NCBI RefSeq assembly: GCF_001458775.1
Contig: NZ_CZPZ01000001.1
Coordinates: forward strand, 372,001-436,000
Direction: 5' to 3'
Length of the DNA stretch: 64,000 nucleotides
Source: Candidatus Nitrospira nitrificans
GTDB taxonomy: Bacteria; Nitrospirota; Nitrospiria; Nitrospirales; Nitrospiraceae
In this document: one piece after another, positions 1-7,892 of the stretch
Numbering within the stretch: position 1 is the stretch's first letter
Layout of the letters: each line of letters begins with the position of its first letter
Translations under genes and position numbers: made by a program
Notes under the pieces: generated by a model
Databases searched by the model: none
What the model saw: the letters and a program-made list of their open reading frames with translations, nothing else
What the model was told of the DNA's origin: nothing

Positions 1-213
1 ACCCTGCGGGACGCCGCCACGCTGGCGCTTCTCTATAGTGACCTGAAGAAAAGCGGTAAAGGCGATGTGATCTACACCAGGCGCAAGTGGGTCAAGAAAG
101 CGAAGGGCCAGGCGCCCGGCGCGGTGATCGTGACCCAAGAGAAGTCACTGCACATGAACCTCGACAAGACCAGACTTGACGCGCTGAAAACTCGAGGAAC
201 TTCTGAGCAGTAA
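1..213 (+). CDS. NFACT-family protein (RqcH/FbpA-like), C-terminal fragment
   Basis: The window opens inside a gene. The last 70 codons read in frame 1 to a TAA at 211-213. The peptide contains RDAATLALLYSDLKKSGKG, then TRRKWVKKAKGQAPGAVIV, ending near a TQEKSLHM segment. This matches the C-terminal NFACT-R RNA-binding domain (alternating Ala/Tyr-Ser helix, a Y-T-x-x-K-x-V-K-K stretch, then a K-G-x-x-P-G-x-V strand). In the family, NFACT proteins bind stalled 60S/50S-peptidyl-tRNA complexes in ribosome quality control. Only the end is visible, so the N-terminal domains cannot be checked. Confidence 0.75.
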   Translation, partial: TLRDAATLALLYSDLKKSGKGDVIYTRRKWVKKAKGQAPGAVIVTQEKSLHMNLDKTRLDALKTRGTSEQ

Positions 214-368
214 CTCGTTTCTCGCATGGTGACCGTTCACGGCGCTCGGAGGGTGATGGCAACCATCACGTGTCATGTCTCCGTCTTAATTTCACACGTC
301 TCCACATGAAGGAATAATGGTTTTCCTCGCCGTATGCGGTGTTCAGCACTATGATGGACGGAGAACTT

Positions 369-875
369 ATGGAAGATCAACGAAGCACCTCATCATCAAA
401 CGTTTCGGCGACTGTCCTGGTCGTCGATGACGAATCGTCGATCGTCACACTCTGCAAAGCACTGTTGGAAGGAGCGGGGCTGACGGTACTCGAGGCCGAC
501 GGCAGCGCCGAGGCGCTCAAGATTTGCACTCACCACGAAGGTCCGATCAATCTCCTTCTCACAGACCTTGTGTTACCGCCGCGAGGTTTTCAACTTGCCT
601 CGACCTCCAATCAATTTCCGCACGTCAACGGTCATGAACTGGCCGTTCGTGCGACCATGATTCGGAAAGGCCTCCGAATTATTTTGATGTCGGGGAATCC
701 TGATAAGGAACTCGCCAGTCACGGGATCAAGCGGGGAACACTCCCGTTTTTGGCAAAGCCGTTCGAGCGTGACCGCCTGATCGCCCTCGTGCACAACGTG
801 CTCGCACAGCCGGCGCCGACCCTTGGAATAGAAGACCGGCCCCGCGCAGCCAACGATACCCCCTGGTTCGGTTGA
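369..875 (+). CDS. Single-domain response regulator (receiver) with a loop insertion
   Basis: A 168-residue stand-alone CheY-like receiver with no output domain. The acidic pair is D20-D21 (VLVVDDE), the predicted phospho-acceptor is D66 (LLLTDLVLP), the switch Ser lies in ILMSGNP and the conserved Lys in FLAKPFERD. After the acceptor strand there is an unusual insertion of about 14 residues (PRGFQLASTSNQFPHVNG) where most receivers have a short P-x-M-x-G turn. A GTG at 339 and ATGs at 351/354 are also in frame, but the ATG at 369 has GGAG about 7 bases upstream and was chosen. No histidine kinase gene is adjacent, so the partner is unknown. Confidence 0.85.
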   Translation: MEDQRSTSSSNVSATVLVVDDESSIVTLCKALLEGAGLTVLEADGSAEALKICTHHEGPINLLLTDLVLPPRGFQLASTSNQFPHVNGHELAVRATMIRKGLRIILMSGNPDKELASHGIKRGTLPFLAKPFERDRLIALVHNVLAQPAPTLGIEDRPRAANDTPWFG

Positions 876-965
876 ACACCAGAAAACGCGGCAGATGAGG
901 CGAGCGTTCACTGAAAGCGATCGGCATCCGCTCCATCCGTGGATTACGCTTGGTTCTCTTGTATT

Positions 966-1628
966 CTAGGAATGCTCTGTCATGAACCATCCGGCAATCG
1001 ATAACCGCCGGTGCTCGCCGGCGGTCGGGTCCACGCGGCAGACTCGGTGGAATCGAGGAACAGTAAACATGACCAACGATCCGGGGCGAGGTTCGATACA
1101 GTGCGTCGGTATAAGATTGACAGGCTCCCCGGCGCGATCCGCTCGTCGCTCATAGATGATCAATTCCCCTCCCCAGTCAGGCTGCCATTCCTCATGAACG
1201 TAGGTCACGACGGCGATCCGACGTTTAGGCGCTCGACGGCCTTCCACGAGCCGACCCTGGTCCGTGTCGTCATGAGTCAACAGACAGTCGCCGGCGGCAT
1301 AGGAATAGTAATTGAATCCCACATGACGTCCGATGATATTCGGGAACGACTCGATATGATCTCGAATGCAGGGAAGCTCTAGCCGCGACAGAAATCGCCG
1401 CCCCTCCTCTGAACCGAGTTCAGCTTTCGCCCAGTTGCCGGAATTCGGAAAGTCTGCCCGAACATGTGGCAGATCGGAAAGACTTTTCCAGGATGCTCCG
1501 TTCATCTTTTCCCGAAAGAACCGTCGCTCGTCCGACGACCAGAAGTTTTCCACAACAAGCACCGGATTTCTCTGCAATGAAACCGACGACAAATCCGCCG
1601 GCGCAATCGTTGATTGAGCAATGTTCAT
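966..1628 (-). CDS. 2-oxoglutarate/Fe(II)-dependent oxygenase (prolyl-4-hydroxylase-like)
   Basis: A 220-residue soluble protein with the double-stranded beta-helix signature of 2OG-Fe(II) dioxygenases. H119-x-D121 (LLTHDDTD) and H194 (PRFHRV) would bind iron, and R207/R208 in EHRRLSIAGWF would bind the 2OG carboxylate. The strand WGGELIIYE is typical of the prolyl-4-hydroxylase/PHD branch. The substrate is unknown; family members hydroxylate protein prolines, or small molecules. The gene stands alone between two unrelated genes. Its start codon lies just behind a perfect 8-bp inverted repeat (1637-1657), which may control it. Confidence 0.82.
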   Translation of the reverse strand: MNIAQSTIAPADLSSVSLQRNPVLVVENFWSSDERRFFREKMNGASWKSLSDLPHVRADFPNSGNWAKAELGSEEGRRFLSRLELPCIRDHIESFPNIIGRHVGFNYYSYAAGDCLLTHDDTDQGRLVEGRRAPKRRIAVVTYVHEEWQPDWGGELIIYERRADRAGEPVNLIPTHCIEPRPGSLVMFTVPRFHRVCRVDPTAGEHRRLSIAGWFMTEHS

Positions 1629-1636
1629 GCTTGATC

Positions 1637-1657
1637 ATACGTCCAGTGAGGACGTAT
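1637..1657 (-). promoter_or_regulatory. 8-bp inverted repeat directly upstream of the oxygenase start
   Basis: ATACGTCC-agtga-GGACGTAT is a perfect 8/5/8 inverted repeat ending 8 bases before the ATG of the minus-strand oxygenase gene. It could be an operator, or an RNA hairpin in the leader that hides the translation start. No convincing separate Shine-Dalgarno sequence lies between it and the ATG. The dyad is seen directly; the role is inferred. Confidence 0.5.
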
Positions 1658-1700
1658 ATCCTCTCTCTACTTCACCGTATCATCAGCCGGTCCAGTTCAC

Positions 1701-1736
1701 AAAAAAGAAGGGGGCACCACATTCTGTGGCACCCCC
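1701..1736 (-). terminator. Rho-independent terminator of the RRM gene
   Basis: Read on the minus strand, an 11-bp stem (GGGGGTGCCAC with GTGGTGCCCCC, two G-U pairs) closes a 5-base loop and is followed by TTCTTTTTT. It lies 26 bases after the stop of the RNA-binding protein gene. Confidence 0.85.
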
Positions 1737-1761
1737 TCCGTCCTGTGTCTAGGCTGTTGGA

Positions 1762-2106
1762 CTACCAGCGATCGCGCTTTCCACCACCGCCACCACCGCT
1801 GCGACCGCCGCCTCCACCGAATCCACCGCGCCCACCACCGCCACCACCGGTACGCGGTTCTTGGGGACGTGCTTCATTGACAGTCAAAGTCCGGCCACCC
1901 ATCTCCGACCCATTGAGGGCTGTGATCGCCGCTTGCGCTTCGGAATCCGAGGACATTTCCACAAAGCCGAATCCACGGGATTGGCCGGTGAACTTATCCG
2001 TGATGATCCGCGCCGACGCCACCGCGCCATGGGCCGCGAATAAGTCACTCAATTGCTGCTCGGTCGCCGAATAGGGCAACCCACCGACATAGATCTTCGA
2101 ACCCAT
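1762..2106 (-). CDS. Glycine-rich RRM RNA-binding protein
   Basis: A 114-residue protein with a single RNA recognition motif: RNP2 is IYVGGL (residues 4-9) and RNP1 is RGFGFVEM. After the RRM comes a low-complexity Gly/Arg tail (about 30 residues, largely GGGG with R, F and S) ending in KRDRW. This is the architecture of bacterial and cyanobacterial Rbp-type proteins, thought to act as RNA chaperones, often in the cold. The start at 2106 has a strong AGGAGG 8 bases upstream; a longer in-frame reading to 2262 lacks such a site. The roughly 200 bases upstream could hold a structured leader. A terminator follows. Confidence 0.9.
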   Translation of the reverse strand: MGSKIYVGGLPYSATEQQLSDLFAAHGAVASARIITDKFTGQSRGFGFVEMSSDSEAQAAITALNGSEMGGRTLTVNEARPQEPRTGGGGGGRGGFGGGGGRSGGGGGGKRDRW

Positions 2107-2332
2107 CGGGGTTCCTCCTTTAAAATAATGACATTGTCTTGAACACGAGGAACGGGGAAGGAGCGGGCCGAAGACGCGATCGATGCAGCGACTTAGGTCT
2201 GACTTCCGACAAGATTCCCGGACAAGGCAACATCGGCATTGTGGGTCTCCTCTGATAGACACTCGGTATCGCCGAGACCCAGGGCGACATGAGCCTGCGC
2301 TACCCTAGCACAGAGCTATTTGGATTACAATA

Positions 2333-3124
2333 TCACTCCCCTACTCGAACCAAGAGCCCGTGCTCCTTACAATAGTCGACCGTCCGATAGAACCATGCGA
2401 CAACGCCGACGAGAAACGCCCCGTTCAAACACACCGCCCAGGCAAGATCGCCAAGAGGCGGAGCTCCGGCACTCAGGACGGTTCGCATGCCCTCAAAGAT
2501 ATGCGCCGCCGGATTCGCCCATGCAATCACCTGCAGCCACGTAGGCAATACCTCCATTGGATAGAAGACACAGGAAATCGGCTGAAAGAGAAACACCATG
2601 CTCCAGGCGAGCACTTCAGCCTCTTGTCCGAACCGCATGATCAATGAGGTCGTAAACACGCCGATAATCCAGCCGGTAATGATCAAATTGAGCACGAACG
2701 GCGTCAGCCATACCCCGACGATCAAGATGTTGTACGAATAAAAAAGAAGGGCACTGCCCACCATGACAATCGACACGACCGCCACCTTCATCACGCTCAT
2801 GGCCATCGTGGCGGCCAAAAACTCGCTCGGTTTCAATGGACTGGCGAACAGGTTCATCAAGTTGCGCGCCCAGAGCTCTTCGAGAAAAGCAATCGTGATC
2901 CCCTGTTGCGACCGGAACAGCATGTCCCAGAGAATCAATGCGCCCAAAAAAAACGTTACGAATCCTGGAACCTGGCTTTGATATCGGGCGAGATAGAGCG
3001 TGATAAACCCCCAGATCACGAGATCCAGAAAGGGCCAGTAAAAGATTTCCATAATGCGGGGCAAACTGCGTCGATACAGGTACACATGCCGGACGATCAA
3101 TGCCGTGATGCGATGCAGTTTCAT
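2333..3124 (-). CDS. ABC-2 type transporter permease
   Basis: A 263-residue integral membrane protein with about six hydrophobic segments and the ABC-2 layout, including the late motif WANPAAHIFEGMR that is typical of the family. Together with the ATPase two genes upstream it would form a complete ABC exporter or membrane-remodelling transporter. The substrate is unknown. The ATG at 3124 overlaps the previous stop as ATGA, which favours it over a GTG at 3130 and indicates translational coupling. It is the last gene of the minus-strand run that begins with mrp. Confidence 0.85.
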   Translation of the reverse strand: MKLHRITALIVRHVYLYRRSLPRIMEIFYWPFLDLVIWGFITLYLARYQSQVPGFVTFFLGALILWDMLFRSQQGITIAFLEELWARNLMNLFASPLKPSEFLAATMAMSVMKVAVVSIVMVGSALLFYSYNILIVGVWLTPFVLNLIITGWIIGVFTTSLIMRFGQEAEVLAWSMVFLFQPISCVFYPMEVLPTWLQVIAWANPAAHIFEGMRTVLSAGAPPLGDLAWAVCLNGAFLVGVVAWFYRTVDYCKEHGLLVRVGE

Positions 3125-3531
3125 CGGCACGTCTTCTGGTCATGTCCATCGTGACACCCACCGCACCCGTGGTGCATGCCGAGCAAGTCCTCTCTAAGAT
3201 ATCGGACCCCTGCGGCCAGATGCGTTCCCGCCCGTTGTCCGTCCGGCATCCGCCGTAGCCAAAGGCCCGCCAGCACCGTCGGCATCCCCACGAGCCCCGC
3301 CGCAAATACAGGCGTCATACGTTCAAAACCGCCCATCCACCACAGGAGAGCAATCGCCAAGGCAAGCGGCACACATCCTCCCACCGCGCCCATCAATACA
3401 ATACGCCGGCCACAGGTACGTCGGCTCAGACCGACCAGGCCGATTGCCAACCAAAAGAATCCCCAGGCCGCGCTGAGCGCAAGCCCTCCGGTCACGAATC
3501 CGGCGACACTCTCGATTACTACATCTGTCAC
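3121..3531 (-). CDS. Small membrane protein with Cys/His-rich C-terminal tail
   Basis: A 136-residue protein with about four hydrophobic segments (for example ALSAAWGFFWLAIGLVGL and VPLALAIALLWWMGGF) and a soluble tail containing GMHHGCGGCHDGHDQKTC, which carries four His and three Cys. The tail looks able to bind a metal ion. I do not recognise the family. The gene is locked between the ABC ATPase (GTGA overlap with its stop) and the permease (ATGA overlap), so it probably works with the transporter. The start is GTG at 3531. The CGGCH sequence formally fits a heme-c CxxCH motif, but a tail on the cytoplasmic side could not be hemylated; the topology is not known. Confidence 0.7.
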   Translation of the reverse strand: MTDVVIESVAGFVTGGLALSAAWGFFWLAIGLVGLSRRTCGRRIVLMGAVGGCVPLALAIALLWWMGGFERMTPVFAAGLVGMPTVLAGLWLRRMPDGQRAGTHLAAGVRYLREDLLGMHHGCGGCHDGHDQKTCR

Positions 3532-4265
3532 GATGTTGCCTGCTCCCGTGCAAACTTCAAGAACACCTCTTCCAGATCCGCCTTTCCAAATCGGTCGATA
3601 ATTTCCTGCGCCGTTCCTTCTGTCACGATGCGTCCGCGCTGAAGAAAAATGATGCGATCCGACATTTCTTCCATTTCTCGCATGTTATGGGACGTATAGA
3701 GGATGCTCAGGCCGGATGCTCGCCGCTCTTCTTTGAGCCACGACCTGATCTTGTCGGCGATATCGGGATCCAAACTCGCCGTCGGCTCGTCAAGAAACAG
3801 GATGCGCGGCTCGGTCAGAAATGCCTTCGCCAAGGTGAGTCTCGTCATTTGCCCCGACGACAGTTTGCGGGCAATCTTGCCGCGAAACTCTTCCATCTCC
3901 AGTTTTTTGACGATGTCGTTGACGCGCCGAACCACATCGGAAATCCCGTAGAGACGCGCCACGACCCATAGATTTTCTTCCACCGTGAGCGACTGGGGCA
4001 TGGAGATGTAGGTGGACGAAAAGTTGACCTGCTGCAGAATCTCTTCGCGATGCGTCGAAAGATCCAGCCCGAACATGTGAATAGAACCCGCCGTCGGGGT
4101 CACGAGTCCCAGGAGCATCTGAATGGTGGTGGTCTTTCCGGCTCCGTTCGGGCCCAAGAGTCCGAGAATTTCCCCCGGCCTGATTTCGAAGGACACCTCA
4201 TTGACCGCCGTAAAGTCGCCGAACCGCTTGGTCAGGGCTGACGCTTTCAGTACCGGGATAGCCAT
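3528..4265 (-). CDS. ABC transporter ATP-binding protein (CcmA/ABC-2 class)
   Basis: A 245-residue nucleotide-binding subunit. Walker A is GPNGAGKTT, the signature is LSSGQ (with Met in place of the usual Gln/Arg that follows), Walker B is ILFLDEPTASLD and the switch His is in YTSHNM. It pairs with the ABC-2 permease downstream. The ATG at 4265 lies 19 bases after the cytochrome stop; an in-frame extension to 4337 would run into the cytochrome gene and is less likely. Its stop overlaps the start of the small membrane protein. Confidence 0.92.
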   Translation of the reverse strand: MAIPVLKASALTKRFGDFTAVNEVSFEIRPGEILGLLGPNGAGKTTTIQMLLGLVTPTAGSIHMFGLDLSTHREEILQQVNFSSTYISMPQSLTVEENLWVVARLYGISDVVRRVNDIVKKLEMEEFRGKIARKLSSGQMTRLTLAKAFLTEPRILFLDEPTASLDPDIADKIRSWLKEERRASGLSILYTSHNMREMEEMSDRIIFLQRGRIVTEGTAQEIIDRFGKADLEEVFLKFAREQATS

Positions 4266-4284
4266 CGCGTCGACAGAATCGGGA

Positions 4285-4995
4285 TTAGTTGAACAATAAG
4301 ACACCGCTGATCTTCTCCGCGATATGACAAGTCTCACATTTCCGGTCTAACACTTTTCCGCCATGCTGTGCCTTCCCATCATGGCAGCGGAAACAATCAC
4401 TGAGCGCCCTCGCGCGAAGATAGGAACCGTCCGGATGAGTGGGATACCAAGCTTGGCTGTCGGTCGAGACATGTCCGCGTGGAATGACAATGGGATATCC
4501 CTTGATGGGGGCATCGTGCACCACCCCGGAATGACAGGTCGTACAACCTTCATCCTGTCCTCGGACGCTGAACGCCTCCATATGGCGACGATGATTCATG
4601 ACCAACCCCACCTCCTTCACCGGTGATGGAAGATCCCGCGGCGCTGTCTCGGACATGCGAAGGATATGACGATGGCAACTGAGACAGACTCCGGAATCCA
4701 CCTTGGCCTTGAGATTGTGCGCGTCGGTCGGCGTTCCAAAGACGTAGATGGCTGTATCCCTGACTCCCGCTACGACCTTATCGGACAACCAGCCTTGCAC
4801 ACCGGGCCTCACATGACACTCGACACAGGCGACGTCCCTATGGGAAGACTTGGCCCAGCTCTCATACGCAGGGGCGATCGTATGGCATCCGGCGCAGAAC
4901 GTCGGATGATCGGTAAGCGGTATCGCGGCTCCGACCAAAGCCATCGCCCCGATGACGAGAGTCAGCAGCAGCGTGGCCTTAGGCTTCCAGCTCAT
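4285..4995 (-). CDS. Membrane-anchored hexaheme c-type cytochrome (NapC/NirT-like)
   Basis: A 236-residue protein with one N-terminal membrane anchor (residues about 8-27) and six CxxCH heme-binding motifs at residues 34, 57, 104, 151, 201 and 220. The first part (CAGCHTIAP...SHRDVACVECHV) resembles NapC/NirT quinol dehydrogenases, which usually carry four hemes; here the C-terminal part adds more. Such proteins pass electrons from the quinone pool to periplasmic partners. The gene overlaps mobB by 17 bases and precedes the ABC ATPase, so it is expressed with molybdenum-cofactor genes. A link to a molybdoenzyme is plausible but inferred. Confidence 0.88.
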   Translation of the reverse strand: MSWKPKATLLLTLVIGAMALVGAAIPLTDHPTFCAGCHTIAPAYESWAKSSHRDVACVECHVRPGVQGWLSDKVVAGVRDTAIYVFGTPTDAHNLKAKVDSGVCLSCHRHILRMSETAPRDLPSPVKEVGLVMNHRRHMEAFSVRGQDEGCTTCHSGVVHDAPIKGYPIVIPRGHVSTDSQAWYPTHPDGSYLRARALSDCFRCHDGKAQHGGKVLDRKCETCHIAEKISGVLLFN

Positions 4996-5497
4996 GCTCC
5001 CGTCGTCTGCGAGGGAACTGCTTGATCAAAAGGGCGGCGACCCCGGTCACATCGTCCAGATGGAGCACCGGCACAGGCAGGGTGATCGGCTTGTCGGACA
5101 CCACCGCCAGGAGACCGTCGGGAGAGTATGAAATTTCACCGAGCTGATCACGAACGATCATGATCTTCGGGTATCCTTCACTTTTCCACCCTTCGGCGAT
5201 AATGAGGTCGTAGGACGCATCCAAGAAACGATCCCGTACTTCCTCCACCTTCAGCTGTTCGGATACGTCGGCAAACAAGGCAAGACTCCCCTTCGAGACC
5301 ACCACGACGCTACCGGCGCCGGCGCGTTTATGACGCCAGCTGTCCTTCCCTTCCGTATCAAGATCAAACCCATGGCCGGCATGTTTCACCGTCGCCACAC
5401 GATACCCGGCCTTGACCAATTCAGGAATGAGACGTTCGATCAAGGTGGTTTTGCCGCTGTTCGACCGGCCGATGAATGAGACGATGGGAACTGGCAT
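4979..5497 (-). CDS. mobB: Molybdopterin-guanine dinucleotide biosynthesis adaptor MobB
   Basis: A 172-residue P-loop GTPase-like protein: Walker A is GRSNSGKTT near the N-terminus, then VATVKHAGHGFDLDTEGKDS and the IIAEGWK motif, all characteristic of MobB. It assists MobA in attaching GMP to molybdopterin. The ATG at 5497 is preferred; a TTG three codons earlier is also possible, and neither has a strong ribosome site. A long inverted repeat sits immediately upstream, between this gene and moeA. Confidence 0.9.
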   Translation of the reverse strand: MPVPIVSFIGRSNSGKTTLIERLIPELVKAGYRVATVKHAGHGFDLDTEGKDSWRHKRAGAGSVVVVSKGSLALFADVSEQLKVEEVRDRFLDASYDLIIAEGWKSEGYPKIMIVRDQLGEISYSPDGLLAVVSDKPITLPVPVLHLDDVTGVAALLIKQFPRRRREHELEA

Positions 5498-5510
5498 TGA
5501 AATCAATGAT

Positions 5511-5567
5511 CAATGGTCATTGGTCATTGGTCCAGGAGAAATGACGACCAATGACTAATGACCATTG
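5511..5567. repeat. 22-bp near-perfect inverted repeat between moeA and mobB
   Basis: The arms at 5511-5532 and 5546-5567 are complementary over 22 bases with one mismatch (which becomes G-U in one of the RNA strands), separated by 13 bases. The arms are built from the word TGACCAATGAC, which also occurs upstream of the sigma-54 regulator (54578-54591). It would form a strong hairpin in the mRNA between the moeA stop and the mobB start. Confidence 0.7.
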
Positions 5568-5577
5568 ACTCCCTGGA

Positions 5578-6876
5578 TTAGCAACAAGAGAGACTCGGCG
5601 CGCTCGAGTGCTGATGCTCCGCCTCGGTGGGCCATCCCTCACCGCTCAATACCTGCACCGCCACCTCGTCGCCGGGGTTGAGCCGCTCAACGTCCACCGG
5701 CACATCGATGAGGCAATTCGCCTTGACCATCGAGGTGAGAATACCGGAGCCCTGGTTTCCGGTCGTTCGAACCTTAAACACACCGTCTTCTCTTGTGAGA
5801 ATGCCGCGCAGGAAATGTCGGCGATCGCCCCGCTTGGAAAATCGTTCTTGGAAGAGGGCCTGAACCACCGGCCGTCCAGAGGTCCGACACCCACTCATTT
5901 TGAGCAACGCAGGCCGCACCAATTGCTCGAAGGTCACCATCGACGAGACCGGATTGCCTGGGAGCCCAAACGCGAGCTTCCCTTGGATCTTCCCGAAGGC
6001 CAACGGCTGACCCGGCCGGATGGCGAGTTTCCAAAAATTCATCTCGGCGCCGAGCTCACGAAAGACAACCTTCGTAAAGTCGTAATCTCCCATCGACACG
6101 CCGCCGGACAACACAAGAATATCCGCGCTCAGCCCCTGTGAGATTTTTTCTTTCAACGCCGCCGGTGTATCGCGGGCGATACCGAGCAAGAACGGAATGC
6201 CCCCCGCTTCCTGCACAGCCGCGGCGATGCCGTAGCTGTTCGAATTGATGATCTTCTCTTCGCTGAACCGCTCGTCCAAGTCCGCCAACTCATCCCCAGT
6301 CGAAAGGATCGCTACCCGCGGCCGCTGGTAGACAAATACGAATGACTTTGCAAGGATCGCCAACATCCCGACCTCGCCGGGACGAATTCTGGTCCCTTTC
6401 GCGATGATGCAGTCCCCTGTCTTGACGTCTTCACCTTGCGGCCTGATGTTGGCTCCTTTGGGTTCCGCCTTGAACACGCGGACTGAATCAGGCATCTGTT
6501 CCGTATCTTCGACCTTCAGCACGGTATCCGCTCCTCTGGGGATCGGGGCTCCGGTCATGATCCGGATAGCCTGACCAGGGCCGACGGCTTTTGACGGCAT
6601 GGTCCCGGCGGGAACGTCCTCAACGACCGAAAGCGTGACTGGTTTCTGAACGGCGTGCTCCTGTTTGATATCGTCCCATCTGACGGCAAACCCATCCATC
6701 GCTGAGTTGTCCCATGGCGGATTATCACGCTCAGCGACGATGTCTTCACCGAGGACGCGACCCAAGGCGTCCAGAATCGAGATTTTTTCAAGACCCAACA
6801 ACGGCGCAGCATCGAGGACTATCTGTTGCGCATCGGAGAGTTGAGTCAATCCGGTCATCGCATCCGCAGCTTTCAC
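5578..6876 (-). CDS. moeA: Molybdopterin molybdenumtransferase MoeA
   Basis: A 432-residue protein that covers the whole MoeA family, which inserts molybdate into adenylylated molybdopterin. Visible signatures are PPWDNSAMDGFAVR, the RIMTGAPIPRGADTV segment, AILSTGDEL, the MoCF-binding VLSGGVSMGDYDF and AFGLPGNPVSS. The C-terminal beta domain follows. The last residues (HQHSSAPSLSCC) form a short His/Cys tail not usual for the family. The start overlaps the stop of the upstream mrp gene by 4 bases (ATGA), so the two are coupled. Confidence 0.95.
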   Translation of the reverse strand: MKAADAMTGLTQLSDAQQIVLDAAPLLGLEKISILDALGRVLGEDIVAERDNPPWDNSAMDGFAVRWDDIKQEHAVQKPVTLSVVEDVPAGTMPSKAVGPGQAIRIMTGAPIPRGADTVLKVEDTEQMPDSVRVFKAEPKGANIRPQGEDVKTGDCIIAKGTRIRPGEVGMLAILAKSFVFVYQRPRVAILSTGDELADLDERFSEEKIINSNSYGIAAAVQEAGGIPFLLGIARDTPAALKEKISQGLSADILVLSGGVSMGDYDFTKVVFRELGAEMNFWKLAIRPGQPLAFGKIQGKLAFGLPGNPVSSMVTFEQLVRPALLKMSGCRTSGRPVVQALFQERFSKRGDRRHFLRGILTREDGVFKVRTTGNQGSGILTSMVKANCLIDVPVDVERLNPGDEVAVQVLSGEGWPTEAEHQHSSAPSLSCC

Positions 6877-7844
6877 TGACTGTCTCCCTTCAGCAATCCT
6901 GTCGTGGTCCGTCCCACTTTCAGCAACGAGGTACTCTTTTTACAGAAGGCTTCAACCTGATTGGCGATCTGGTGGTACGCTTCCGCCGTCGGTGAGTCGG
7001 AGTTGAAGAGGGCAAAGGGTTCACCCGCGTCGGACTGAGTGACCACATCGGGATCGAGCGGAATCCGTCCCAAAAATGGGACACCCATATCGAGCGCGGA
7101 CGCTTCCCCGCCACCCTTTCTGAATACATCAATCTGCGTATGGCAATGCGGGCACTCGAGCCCGCTCATGTTCTCCACGATGCCGACGATCGGCACCTCG
7201 CTGTCCTTACAAAATGTGACCGACTTCCGGGAATCAAGGAGCGCCACTTCCTGCGGCGTCGTGATGATCACGGCGCCGCTCACCGTACCGAGCAGATCGA
7301 TCGTCGTGACCGACTCGTTCCCGGTTCCCGGCGGCAGATCGATCAGGAGAAAATTCAAATCCTGCCAATCGACACCCCCGAGCAGCTGATTGATGAATTC
7401 GTACTTATAGGCATCGCGCCAGATAATCGGATCATCCGAGTTCTGCAGCAGAAACGACATCGAGGCGATCTTCAAATTGTAGGCTTGGAAGGGAATAATT
7501 CCCCCGGAAGTGCTGACTTTGAGCTTCTGACCCTCCGCGCCGACCATTTTGGGAATGTTGGGGCCATGAATATCCATGTCACAGATCCCGACATGCCATC
7601 CCTTGAGCGCCAGGCTCACCGCGATGTTGGTCGTGCACGTGCTTTTCCCCACCCCGCCCTTATTGCTCATGATGAGCACTTTGTGCTCGATACGCTCCAT
7701 CCGCTTGGCGACCAGCCATCGGCTATGCCCTTCTTTATCCTTTTGGCATCGCTCGTTTTCGTCGCAGATGGCACAGGCCCACATATACGTACAGGCGTCG
7801 CTGTTTCCGCTTCCGGTATTGATGACGTTCAGTTCACGTGCCAT
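6873..7844 (-). CDS. Mrp/NBP35-type Fe-S cluster carrier ATPase (ApbC)
   Basis: A 323-residue P-loop ATPase with the deviant Walker A KGGVGKST, MDIHGPNIPKM, the LLIDLPPGTGNE switch and the C-terminal CPHC metal-binding pair (GLECPHCHTQ). The N-terminal 40 residues hold extra cysteines (CTYMWACAICDENERC), as in NBP35-like members. The family carries [4Fe-4S] clusters to apo-proteins. First gene of the run leading through moeA and mobB, which suggests that cofactor and cluster supply for a molybdoenzyme are made together. Confidence 0.9.
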   Translation of the reverse strand: MARELNVINTGSGNSDACTYMWACAICDENERCQKDKEGHSRWLVAKRMERIEHKVLIMSNKGGVGKSTCTTNIAVSLALKGWHVGICDMDIHGPNIPKMVGAEGQKLKVSTSGGIIPFQAYNLKIASMSFLLQNSDDPIIWRDAYKYEFINQLLGGVDWQDLNFLLIDLPPGTGNESVTTIDLLGTVSGAVIITTPQEVALLDSRKSVTFCKDSEVPIVGIVENMSGLECPHCHTQIDVFRKGGGEASALDMGVPFLGRIPLDPDVVTQSDAGEPFALFNSDSPTAEAYHQIANQVEAFCKKSTSLLKVGRTTTGLLKGDSQ

Positions 7845-7892
7845 AGAATGTCATATCCTTCATAAGTACTGCCCGTCGCTTGCATGGGCTCG

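Noticed and set aside
1466-2074. Long plus-strand proline-rich reading opposite the RRM gene
   Set aside because: It is the antisense of the Gly-rich tail; the minus-strand RRM protein has a clear ribosome site, domain and terminator.
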